The notes under the pieces are model-generated. The model searched no databases and was not told the DNA's origin. It worked only from the letters and a program-made list of their open reading frames with translations. A program made the position numbers and the translations under genes. Below, piece after piece: positions 6,414 to 12,614 of a stretch of 12,614 bases of DNA. The DNA is taken from contig PEWQ01000083.1 in NCBI GenBank assembly GCA_002780065.1, forward strand, positions 1 through 12,614, read 5' to 3'. Within the stretch, counting starts at the first letter, position 1; each line of letters starts with the position of its first letter. Origin of the DNA: Candidatus Hydrogenedentes bacterium CG07_land_8_20_14_0_80_42_17. GTDB lineage: Bacteria; UBA8481.

Positions 6414-7655
6414 ATGTTTGATACAGCGTTAATATTTGGAATTGCATCATCGATCGCTTTGATTGCCGGCATTAGCCTTTCAATAAGAAATGCGGCTCGC
6501 ATTGGAACTATTTTGTCGGCTATTGCTTTTGCATTTGCCGTTAAAAATTTTGAAAATTCATTTATTCAAGCCGCTCTATTTTTCTTTGCCCCGCCGTTAC
6601 TAGCTGCTCTATCTTCATATTCGGCGGAACAAATAAAGAGCATGATTAATCTCTCTTCATCTTTTGAAATTGAACGGAAAGGGATTATTGAAGAAATTCG
6701 CCGGCAAGTAATTGAATCGAAAAAAAGAAAAGAGTTGATAGATACTCAGACGTCTATTTTTGAATACTTGAATAATCTTTCTTATCGATTTGGATTTTGT
6801 AAAAACACTGAAGATGTAAAGAACGAAATTATTAATGGAGCCAAAAAAATACTTAATTGTTCTGATGTCGGAATAATCGAATTTGATTATTTAAATACTT
6901 CAAAGAATGAATTGTCGAAGTGTTTTGAAGATATCTCTCTTCCTTGCCGGCGCAATATGAAAGACGGCAGATACGCAATAGTCGCAGTTCTTCTCCGAGG
7001 CGAACTATGCGGCGGGAAAAAGTATTTATTATACGCTGTCAGAGAATCTAAATGGACAAACATGGAATTGAGGCTTCTCTTTACTCTTTCGGAGATCGGC
7101 TCAACTGCGTTTCAGTCTGCAATCTTTTATGAAAAAATCGAAGAGGAGGCTGTGCATGACGCTCTGACAGGACTCGCCACCAGACGTGCGATAGAAAAAA
7201 TTATTTCGAAGGAGCTTGCTTTATCCCGCCGAGCAGAACGCTTACTTGCCGTATCAATTCTCGATATCGATCGTTTCAAAAAAGTTAATGATACTTGGGG
7301 TCATGAAGCAGGAGACGATATTCTCTGCAAATTTGGAAATGCGATTAAAAATTTCATTGAGAACAGAGAAGAGGTAAAAGGCCGGATAGAAGCAGGCAGA
7401 TACGGCGGAGAGGAATTCATTATAATTTGCCGCGAATCCGATTCTACTTATTTGGCGTCGATTATCGATATGCTTAGAGAAACAGTAAAAAACAGCATAT
7501 CTAAACCTGACGGAACTCCTTTGATGTTTTCGGCCGGAGTATGCGAATTCCCGTTGCACGGTTCAAATATGAATGAACTATTTCTAAATGCGGATAAGGC
7601 TCTTTATCACGCTAAGGCAAGCGGTAGAGACAGAGTTAGGATTTGTGCGTCATGA
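6414..7655 (+). CDS. Membrane-anchored diguanylate cyclase (GGEEF), no canonical I-site
   Basis: A 413-residue protein that should make cyclic di-GMP from two GTP at the inner membrane. Residues 3-70 are hydrophobic with two to three membrane segments, 80-115 is a charged probable coiled coil, and about 118-240 looks like a degenerate GAF-type sensory region. The GGDEF domain follows from 247: DALTGLATRR (249-258), LDIDRFKKVNDTWGHEAGDD (283-302) with metal ligand Asp284 and guanine-contact equivalents Asn292 and Asp301, then RYGGEEF (329-335). These residues predict activity. The RxxD product-inhibition site that normally lies nine to six residues before GGEEF is replaced here by KGRI (322-325), so feedback inhibition is probably lost. 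The start codon has only a weak ribosome site (TGAGAT). The stop overlaps the next start as ATGA. Confidence 0.94.
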   Translation: MFDTALIFGIASSIALIAGISLSIRNAARIGTILSAIAFAFAVKNFENSFIQAALFFFAPPLLAALSSYSAEQIKSMINLSSSFEIERKGIIEEIRRQVIESKKRKELIDTQTSIFEYLNNLSYRFGFCKNTEDVKNEIINGAKKILNCSDVGIIEFDYLNTSKNELSKCFEDISLPCRRNMKDGRYAIVAVLLRGELCGGKKYLLYAVRESKWTNMELRLLFTLSEIGSTAFQSAIFYEKIEEEAVHDALTGLATRRAIEKIISKELALSRRAERLLAVSILDIDRFKKVNDTWGHEAGDDILCKFGNAIKNFIENREEVKGRIEAGRYGGEEFIIICRESDSTYLASIIDMLRETVKNSISKPDGTPLMFSAGVCEFPLHGSNMNELFLNADKALYHAKASGRDRVRICAS

Positions 7656-8770
7656 ACGCACTCGTGATAAGTGGAATTTTATTATCTCTGTTAGGCTTTT
7701 ACTTTGATTATGAAATATTGAAATTCGGTTCAGGTATTTTGATCCTTATTGCATTGTGGTGGAGAGAAAAGGAAAATATTTTGGAAGGCTCTCCGAAAAA
7801 ATATTTTCTGCTTTGCGCAACTGCTTTTATTTTGTCGGGTCTTATCGTATATTTGCCGGCGCTAATCCTTTTAGCCGCATTTTATTTTTCTGCGTTTAAT
7901 ATTCACATGAAGGTTAAAAAAATATTCGCCGATAAAAAAAGAATTTTTGATTCAACAGAAGATGAGATAAGAGAAGCTGAAAAGGAAAGAAAAGAAGTTG
8001 ATAGAATTGAAGAAGAAAGCCGGCGCAGTCTGAAAGATGCGGAAGACAAATCCAGGCTTTTACGTTTAATTCTTGAAGTTTCTGAAGTAGACGAAGTCGT
8101 AAAGACTCTTCATAAAGTTTTTACTGAGCTGAAGCAGTTGAAAGGAATTAAACTGATTTGTTCTCGAAGGAAAGATGAAATTTCGGTTAATGAAGATGTA
8201 GAACCTTGGGTTTCAAAATTTATACAACCGTTTCTTGGACAGGCCCGGCTTGTTTTACTTAAAACGATGCGTATGGAGACTCTAAAAAAAGTATCGCGCT
8301 CGGATTGGCTGACAGGTTTGCCTAACAGAAGAGCTTTGGATGAAAACGTTGAATCTGAAAAACATCGCGCAGTTGCGCTGGGATTATCTCTAAGTTATCT
8401 TATGCTGGATATTGATTACTTTAAAAAATTTAACGACAATTACGGACATGCGGTTGGAGATTTTGTTTTAGTTGAGATTGCCAAGGTGATCAATGAAACA
8501 GCTCGTAAAACAGATTCTGTTGCCAGATATGGCGGCGAGGAATTTTGCGTATTACTTGCAGAAACCGGCATCGAGCCTGCTATGATATTTGCGGAGCGAT
8601 TGAGGAAGAGAATAGAAGATATGCCTTTACTGCCGCCGGGGCATTCTTCGCCTTTGAGAGTCACAGTCTCGATTGGAGTATCCGAACGAAGTTTGGCTTC
8701 TGCTGATGAGGCTCTGTATCTGTCAAAACAGAATGGACGGAATAGAGTTTCGGTGGTCAGTGACAACTAA
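7652..8770 (+). CDS. Membrane-anchored diguanylate cyclase (GGEEF) with intact RxxD I-site
   Basis: A 372-residue second cyclase. Residues 3-82 hold about four short hydrophobic segments in two pairs, 88-135 is a highly charged coiled coil rich in Glu, Lys and Arg, 136-205 is a short linker or reduced sensory region without a recognised domain, and 215-370 is the GGDEF domain. It has LTGLPNRR (220-227), LDIDYFKKFND (252-262) with Asp253 and Asn261, Asp270 in HAVGD, and RYGGEEF (292-298). RKTD at 285-288 is in exactly the I-site position, so it should be inhibited by its product. ATG 7652 overlaps the preceding stop (ATGA), indicating coupled translation; a TTG three codons earlier is less likely. 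The last 11 bases overlap the exporter ATPase gene. Confidence 0.94.
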   Translation: MNALVISGILLSLLGFYFDYEILKFGSGILILIALWWREKENILEGSPKKYFLLCATAFILSGLIVYLPALILLAAFYFSAFNIHMKVKKIFADKKRIFDSTEDEIREAEKERKEVDRIEEESRRSLKDAEDKSRLLRLILEVSEVDEVVKTLHKVFTELKQLKGIKLICSRRKDEISVNEDVEPWVSKFIQPFLGQARLVLLKTMRMETLKKVSRSDWLTGLPNRRALDENVESEKHRAVALGLSLSYLMLDIDYFKKFNDNYGHAVGDFVLVEIAKVINETARKTDSVARYGGEEFCVLLAETGIEPAMIFAERLRKRIEDMPLLPPGHSSPLRVTVSIGVSERSLASADEALYLSKQNGRNRVSVVSDN

Positions 8771-9470
8771 ATCTCTTGAAGTATTGAATCTTCAAAAAAA
8801 GTTTGGAAAGAATTTCGCCGTAAAGGATATATCTTTTCATGTTGGAGCCGGTGAAATTGTCGGATTGGTAGGATTGAACGGAGCCGGTAAGACTACAGCG
8901 CTAAAAATTATTCTCGGATTGATTCAAGCTGACAGCGGCTCGGTTTCGATAGATACAGGAACTGAAAGACGAAGAGGCGATATCGGATTTCTCCCGGAGG
9001 AGAGTGACTTTTCTTTCTTGCTTACCGGATATGAAACTCTTCTTTTCGCCGCGGCTTTGGCTGGAAAAATTTTTTATGTTGAAGAAGTTTTTAATAAAAC
9101 AGGAATTTTTTATGCTAAGGACAAACGCATAGGAACTTACTCGAAAGGAATGAAACGAAGGCTAGGGCTTGCGTGCGCGCTTGTGACTCTTCCTAAATTA
9201 ATTATTCTTGACGAACCTCAGTCAGGACTCGATCCCCTGGGCCGCCGCGGCCTTGCATCTATTTTGGAAGAAGAACGTTCAAAAGGAAATTCTATCTTGA
9301 TTGCTTCTCATGACCTCAATGAGACTGCTGAAATTTGCGATAGAGTCGTTGTGATACATAAGGGCAGAGATATTGCAGTTCTTGAGCGGGAGAAAATATC
9401 AGATGGAAAACTGAAAGAAAAGTTTTTCGAATTAATTGAATCTGATTTGGCAGAGTGTGTTGCTAAATGA
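8760..9470 (+). CDS. ABC-2-type exporter ATP-binding protein
   Basis: A 236-residue ATPase that partners with the membrane protein encoded immediately downstream. It shows Walker A GLNGAGKT (38-45), a Q-loop replaced by the GFLPEE form (77-82) usual in ABC-2 exporters, signature YSKGMKRRLGLA (127-138), Walker B LIILDEP (147-153) with Glu152, and switch His184 in ASHDLNE. The SKGM-type signature and LNGAGKTT loop are typical of exporter subunits of the CcmA/NatA class, not of sugar importers. The most likely start is GTG 8760, which puts the family core at the N-terminus and overlaps the cyclase gene by 11 bases; its ribosome site is poor, and in-frame ATGs at 8673 and 8733 lie deeper in the cyclase gene. 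The stop shares ATGA with the permease start. Cargo is unknown. Confidence 0.92.
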   Translation: MTTKSLEVLNLQKKFGKNFAVKDISFHVGAGEIVGLVGLNGAGKTTALKIILGLIQADSGSVSIDTGTERRRGDIGFLPEESDFSFLLTGYETLLFAAALAGKIFYVEEVFNKTGIFYAKDKRIGTYSKGMKRRLGLACALVTLPKLIILDEPQSGLDPLGRRGLASILEEERSKGNSILIASHDLNETAEICDRVVVIHKGRDIAVLEREKISDGKLKEKFFELIESDLAECVAK

Positions 9471-10225
9471 AAAATATTAAAGCAATTTTAATTATTACGG
9501 CTCGAACTATTCGTGAACTTATTCGAGCAAGAGTTCTTTACTCTTTATTAGTATTTTTGCTCATCGCCGCCTGGGGTTCGCTTTTTATCGGAGGACTTAC
9601 ATTCGAATCCAAATTTGAAGTGGCGACGGATCTAGGTCTGACGGGTTCTGCGTTTTTTGCTGCAATATCTGCGATTCTAATTGGAGTCGAGTATGTTGGA
9701 GCTGTGTCCAGTCGGGTCTTTTGGCCTGCTTTAAGCGCGGGAGTAAAGAGGTCGGAACTTTTTGCGGGAAGATTTATCGGAGCAGGCGTGATTGTTCTGA
9801 TTCTTTCTTCTGTGCCCTCGATTCTGTTATATTGGTCATTCTATCTTCTTGGAGGAGGCGGCTCCATTTTGCCGTTGAGAGATGCCGCTCTGCTCCTACC
9901 GCTTGAAGCGCTCCTCATATTTTCAGTCTCTTCGGTTTTATCGGTAAACTTTTCAAAGGCATTGGCTTTTGCGCTTTCAATAGGAATTTGGATTGCGTGC
10001 CATATGCATCCGGATCCGCTTGCAATGGAGGTTTTATATCCGGGCTCAGTAAGCAGAATAATAATGTTTATTCAAAATATTTTACCGGATCTTGAATATT
10101 ACAATGCTCGGATTTCAAGCACAACTAGCACAGGACATTTTGTTCTCGCACTTTATCAGACTTTGGTTTATTCATTGCTCTCTGTTGTATTAGGAATAAT
10201 GACGTTCAGGAAGAGAGCTCTATGA
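9467..10225 (+). CDS. ABC-2-type exporter permease
   Basis: A 252-residue inner-membrane protein with about six hydrophobic segments (roughly 24-43, 60-78, 103-127, 138-162, 164-180 and 226-247) and the amphipathic N-terminal helix TARTIRELIRARV that precedes the first segment in ABC-2 permeases. The C-terminus ends FRKRAL, the usual basic cytoplasmic tail. Family members dimerise and export lipids, polysaccharide, drugs or peptides with a separate ATPase. Both neighbouring junctions are ATGA overlaps (9467-9470 and 10222-10225), so ATPase, permease and the next protein are probably made in fixed proportion. I cannot identify the substrate. The residues are ordinary for the family and there is no sign of truncation. 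Confidence 0.86.
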   Translation: MKNIKAILIITARTIRELIRARVLYSLLVFLLIAAWGSLFIGGLTFESKFEVATDLGLTGSAFFAAISAILIGVEYVGAVSSRVFWPALSAGVKRSELFAGRFIGAGVIVLILSSVPSILLYWSFYLLGGGGSILPLRDAALLLPLEALLIFSVSSVLSVNFSKALAFALSIGIWIACHMHPDPLAMEVLYPGSVSRIIMFIQNILPDLEYYNARISSTTSTGHFVLALYQTLVYSLLSVVLGIMTFRKRAL

Positions 10226-10839
10226 AGCGGCTCGTTCTTGGAGCTTTTTTTTTATTTTTGTTTTTAGTTGCAGGATTGACTTCTAAAGCGCTTGCGCGGA
10301 ATTCTTTTTATACTCCTTCTTTAAATATTCGATTCTGCGGATTGTTCAGAGCTATGTCGGATATTATCTGGGTCAGAATTTCTCAGGACATTCCGTTTTT
10401 GCTTCGAGTTGACAGTCGAGAGTCGGAATTAAATTTTCATCGCGCTCGAGTTGCCGCGCGCTTGAATCCTGAAAATCTCGAACCGTATCGATATGGAGTG
10501 CTGGGGTTATCTCTGTGGGGACGCAACGATCTGGCATTAAAACTGGGTCGAGAAGGATTGAGAAAACATCCTGAAGACAGAATGCTTAATATGATGATGT
10601 ATTCTGTTGTATCTCAAGAAGAAGCATCAATAAAAGAATCGATTGAGTTTCTAAACGAATACGCGTTGAGAGACGATCCGATGAATAGATTTTTTCTCGT
10701 ATTGAAAGCCATGAAAGAGAAAAAACTTGGAATGAAAGAAGATGCTGTTCGAACTCTGCATGAACTTATAGAACGTTTTCCTGAGGAGATTGGAATAGTA
10801 GAGTATGCGAGAGAGGAATTGAAAAGATTGAACTCATAA
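10222..10839 (+). CDS. Exported TPR-like protein of unknown function, coupled to the ABC-2 exporter
   Basis: A 205-residue protein with a signal peptide: MKR, a strongly hydrophobic stretch (7-19) and an SKALA end at residue 25 that fits signal peptidase I, so it should reach the periplasm or stay anchored by its first helix. Residues 40-60 (LFRAMSDIIWVRISQDI) are an aromatic, possibly membrane-apposed helix. Residues 68-200 are alternating amphipathic helices with TPR-like spacing, for example NPENLEPYRYGVLGLSLWGR (82-101), a following helix ending RKHPED, and DAVRTLHELIERFPEE (174-189). No enzyme motif is visible. The gene starts inside the permease stop (ATGA), which strongly suggests a third component of that exporter. 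I do not recognise a named family. Confidence 0.75.
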   Translation: MKRLVLGAFFLFLFLVAGLTSKALARNSFYTPSLNIRFCGLFRAMSDIIWVRISQDIPFLLRVDSRESELNFHRARVAARLNPENLEPYRYGVLGLSLWGRNDLALKLGREGLRKHPEDRMLNMMMYSVVSQEEASIKESIEFLNEYALRDDPMNRFFLVLKAMKEKKLGMKEDAVRTLHELIERFPEEIGIVEYAREELKRLNS

Positions 10840-10896
10840 TGGAGGTACGCATCAATGGAGAGCCTGAGTTAGCAAGAAATATAAAGTATTAATAAA

Positions 10897-10914
10897 TTGT
10901 AAAAATCTTTACAA
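10897..10914. promoter_or_regulatory. Perfect AT-rich inverted repeat, candidate operator
   Basis: TTGTAAA (10897-10903) and TTTACAA (10908-10914) are perfect inverted arms around AATC. The site lies about 30 bases upstream of the TATAAT box for the surface protein gene, where an activator or repressor could bind. With two GC pairs per arm and no T tract it would be a weak terminator. The TGTAA/TTACA core echoes the 885-900 operator but with two more bases between half-sites, so it is probably read by a different protein. Confidence 0.45.
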
Positions 10915-10942
10915 GAGTATACAAATCTGAATAGAAATACGG

Positions 10943-10948
10943 TATAAT
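10943..10948 (+). promoter_or_regulatory. Perfect TATAAT -10 box just before the surface protein gene
   Basis: TATAAT stands only four bases upstream of ATG 10953. A start site seven bases downstream would fall at about 10955, on the tandem ATGATG, so the transcript could be leaderless. The -35 position at 17-bp spacing (TACAAA, 10920-10925) matches only three of six. No Shine-Dalgarno sequence is visible upstream of the start, which agrees with leaderless initiation but does not prove it. Confidence 0.45.
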
Positions 10949-10952
10949 TAGC

Positions 10953-12614
10953 ATGATGAAATTGAAATGCCATATTGAAAAGAACAAATGGAATAAATTA
11001 ATTTCTTGTTTATTCGTTTTTCTGCTTATTGTCTTCTCCATAAATAAAGCAGACGCTTCAGCCTACAATACAATTTCGACGATCGATGGAACTCTTTCCG
11101 GATATGCAGATGATGAAAAGCGGACGAATAGTACTGGCACAGATTGGGCTGGAAATGTAATTAACTATGCGTATGTGACTTGGGATACGACATATCTCTA
11201 CATCGGCGTTGACGGAGATATGAGTAGCGACCTAAACGAACTCATAATTTATGTTGATAAAGATTACGGCTCATCGAATGGATCTAAGTCATTGAGCGAC
11301 AATGTAGGTGATCTAGACAACACGATTTCGTATTGCGGTATCGAAGACGTTCCGTCAGACGCGAATTTTCTGCCTGACTTTGCGATTGGCTGGGAAGCTG
11401 ACAACGGCAATAACGGAATCCGTGGCTGGGCTAGCGCTGGCACGACTTATACAGGTGCGGTCGACAATTTCGGTTGGTATCCTGACGGCGGCAATGGACT
11501 TACTATACAAGGCGGCGGCTGGAGTGGTGAATACGAAGCAAGAATCGAGTGGGATGATTTTTTCGGAAGTGCGACTTTGCCGGATACAGCACGGATTGCT
11601 ATCCTCATCGGCATTGGAAATGATGGGGCACATTCGAATCAATTCATCCCTCAAGACGGCTCTTCAGTTTGGGTCATCAACGTAACGAATTTCGAAAAAA
11701 AGCCGATTACTTTATGGTCGCCCGCGAACAACCGTCCCTGCACGGGGGCGCTGATGATTACCGAAATCTTTTGCGAAGGCACGGGTACGAATTACGAGGG
11801 GATGGAACTTTATAACTTCTCCAACCATATCATCGACCTGCAGAACTACCGCATGCTCGAAGACTGGCCGGCCCTTGGAAAAGCAACCGACATGCAGACG
11901 ATCACAAAGCTCCTGGTCGGCGACTCTTTCCTGATCTCCCCACATAAAATGGTGACGATTACGGAGATCGGCACGCTGGCGAAATTCAACGCGGCCATGC
12001 CGAACGCGCAAGGGAACGTATTTGCGCTGAACGGCACCATCACATTGACCGATGCAGGTTCGACCCCAGACTCGGTGGGCATCTATCCTCCTTATTCCGC
12101 TTCCGAGACCTGGCCGATCGATCTCCTCAGCTACAACATCGCGACCGCCGTTAAACAATCCTATGAGAAGAAGGACATCACCTTGAATGAATGGGGAACG
12201 GCTATCGGTTCGAACTGGGCGGTTGACAACGATCCTGACACCGGCACACCTGGCACTCACAATACGGTTTCAGCGCGAACTATCGATCTTGTCTCTACTC
12301 AAACTTCAATTAGTGGAGGCGACAGCTCGTATTTAACTTTTTCTGTAAAGAATACTAACACGAACGACAGTATCCAATGGGACTCGGTCGTCTTCGAGAT
12401 AACCTCCGCGCTTGGCGGAACGCTTACAGGCGGCGGCACGACTTACGAGACTTATACTTATTCGAATGGAGTAGCATTCGCAAAATATACGTCTCCCGGC
12501 ACTGGCGGGACCGAGACCATAATTGCATACGTAAAATATTACATAGATTCAACTACCGCAAGCGGAGTAGACACTGTCGCGATTACCGTAATAGTCGATC
12601 CGAATCCGCCAGTC
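10953..12614 (+). CDS. Exported surface protein, DOMON/CBM9-like + Lamin-tail + Ig-like domains (partial, runs off the right edge)
   Basis: An open frame of 554 codons with no stop before the window ends, so the C-terminus is missing. Residues 11-37 form a signal peptide (basic KWNK, hydrophobic core, ADASA). Residues 40-250 resemble a DOMON/CBM9-like beta-sandwich: STIDGTLSGYADD, YAYVTWDTTYLYIGVDGD, LNELIIYVDKD and a later YEARIEWDDF. Residues 267-437 are a Lamin-tail domain: LMITEIFCEG, YEGMELYNFSNHIIDLQNYRM and the closing DTGTPGTHN. Residues 440-554 begin an Ig-like fold (SYLTFSVKNTN, GVAFAKYTSPGTGG, TVAITVIVD). Such proteins are usually extracellular and modular; no catalytic site is visible. 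DNA for the Lamin-tail domain (about 11715-12255) is GC-richer and prefers C-ending codons, unlike the flanks. Start: ATG 10953 or 10956, both without a ribosome site. Confidence 0.85.
   Translation, partial: MMKLKCHIEKNKWNKLISCLFVFLLIVFSINKADASAYNTISTIDGTLSGYADDEKRTNSTGTDWAGNVINYAYVTWDTTYLYIGVDGDMSSDLNELIIYVDKDYGSSNGSKSLSDNVGDLDNTISYCGIEDVPSDANFLPDFAIGWEADNGNNGIRGWASAGTTYTGAVDNFGWYPDGGNGLTIQGGGWSGEYEARIEWDDFFGSATLPDTARIAILIGIGNDGAHSNQFIPQDGSSVWVINVTNFEKKPITLWSPANNRPCTGALMITEIFCEGTGTNYEGMELYNFSNHIIDLQNYRMLEDWPALGKATDMQTITKLLVGDSFLISPHKMVTITEIGTLAKFNAAMPNAQGNVFALNGTITLTDAGSTPDSVGIYPPYSASETWPIDLLSYNIATAVKQSYEKKDITLNEWGTAIGSNWAVDNDPDTGTPGTHNTVSARTIDLVSTQTSISGGDSSYLTFSVKNTNTNDSIQWDSVVFEITSALGGTLTGGGTTYETYTYSNGVAFAKYTSPGTGGTETIIAYVKYYIDSTTASGVDTVAITVIVDPNPPV

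Larger units (their letters stand above)
10840..10952. other. AT-rich intergenic region with a vestigial start
   Basis: After the TPR-like gene there is GGAGG (10841-10845) and, nine bases later, ATG 10855 opening a frame that stops after five codons (MESLS, stop TAG at 10870-10872). This looks like the start of a lost or truncated gene, or a meaningless leader. No GC-rich terminator hairpin is present. The rest holds an inverted repeat and a promoter-like box listed separately. Confidence 0.4.

Noticed and set aside
6414-7655. First cyclase as a degenerate, inactive GGDEF protein because of its LATRR motif
   Set aside because: The Thr replaces an Asn in the LTGLxNRR turn, but the residues that bind metal and guanine (Asp284, Asn292, Asp301) and GGEEF are all present, so activity is expected.
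8673-8759. Start of the exporter ATPase at ATG 8673 inside the second cyclase gene
   Set aside because: The 29 extra residues do not resemble the family and would overlap the cyclase by almost 100 bases; GTG 8760 fits the domain start, though its ribosome site is weak.
10245-10253. Run of nine T in the signal-peptide codons of the TPR-like gene as a phase-variation switch
   Set aside because: The run simply encodes Phe-rich signal-peptide residues in AT-rich DNA; a single example with no second length variant is not evidence for phase variation.
10897-10914. Terminator after the TPR-like gene
   Set aside because: The palindrome has only two GC pairs per arm and is not followed by a T tract.
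11712-12260. A 182-residue open frame on the minus strand across the Lamin-tail region
   Set aside because: It lies fully inside the forward surface-protein gene, has no ribosome site or family motif, and its length follows from the locally higher GC of that block. The forward frame carries clear domain motifs.

Overview
The window is about 12.6 kb of bacterial chromosome of moderate-to-low GC. A lipoprotein, signal-peptide proteins, four-helix membrane diguanylate cyclases and an ABC-2 exporter point to a bacterium with an outer envelope. Two families of short degenerate tandem repeats (CCCGTATTT-type at 1-60, GTGATGM-type at 6353-6391) and a Lamin-tail-domain surface protein fit an uncultivated, environmental Gram-negative lineage. 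No rRNA or marker gene is present, so I do not name a phylum.

Layout. Positions 1-60 hold a CCCGTATTT repeat cluster. A strong Rho-independent terminator (87-116) ends a leftward lipoprotein gene with a carbohydrate-binding-like domain (146-775). The 158-bp divergent intergenic region (776-933) carries back-to-back promoters and a LacI/CcpA-family-type palindrome (885-900) placed on the predicted rightward start site. To the right runs a glycan module: a GH94 glycoside phosphorylase (934-3306), a GH35-like glycosidase with a GH42-type amidotransferase-fold C-terminal region (3310-5271), and a MalK/UgpC/MsmK-type sugar-importer ATPase (5259-6356). A 7-bp repeat array separates this from a signalling/envelope module: two diguanylate cyclases overlapping by ATGA (6414-7655, 7652-8770), an ABC exporter ATPase (8760-9470), its ABC-2 permease (9467-10225) and a secreted TPR-like protein (10222-10839). 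All genes from 934 to 10839 are co-directional, nearly every junction overlaps or touches, and I see no internal terminator, so one long operon or two abutting ones are likely.

After a 113-bp AT-rich gap with an inverted repeat and a perfect TATAAT box lies a large exported protein gene (from 10953) that runs open off the right edge. It reads signal peptide, DOMON/CBM9-like domain, Lamin-tail domain, Ig-like domain. The DNA encoding the Lamin-tail domain is markedly more GC-rich than the DNA on either side.

How it may work together (inference): a LacI-type sugar-responsive repressor would switch on uptake (shared ATPase plus permeases encoded elsewhere), cytoplasmic trimming by the GH35-like enzyme and phosphorolysis by GH94, while the divergent lipoprotein would bind glycan at the envelope. 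The downstream module would couple c-di-GMP synthesis to an exporter and a periplasmic helper. The substrate of the glycan module and the cargo of the exporter cannot be read from this sequence.
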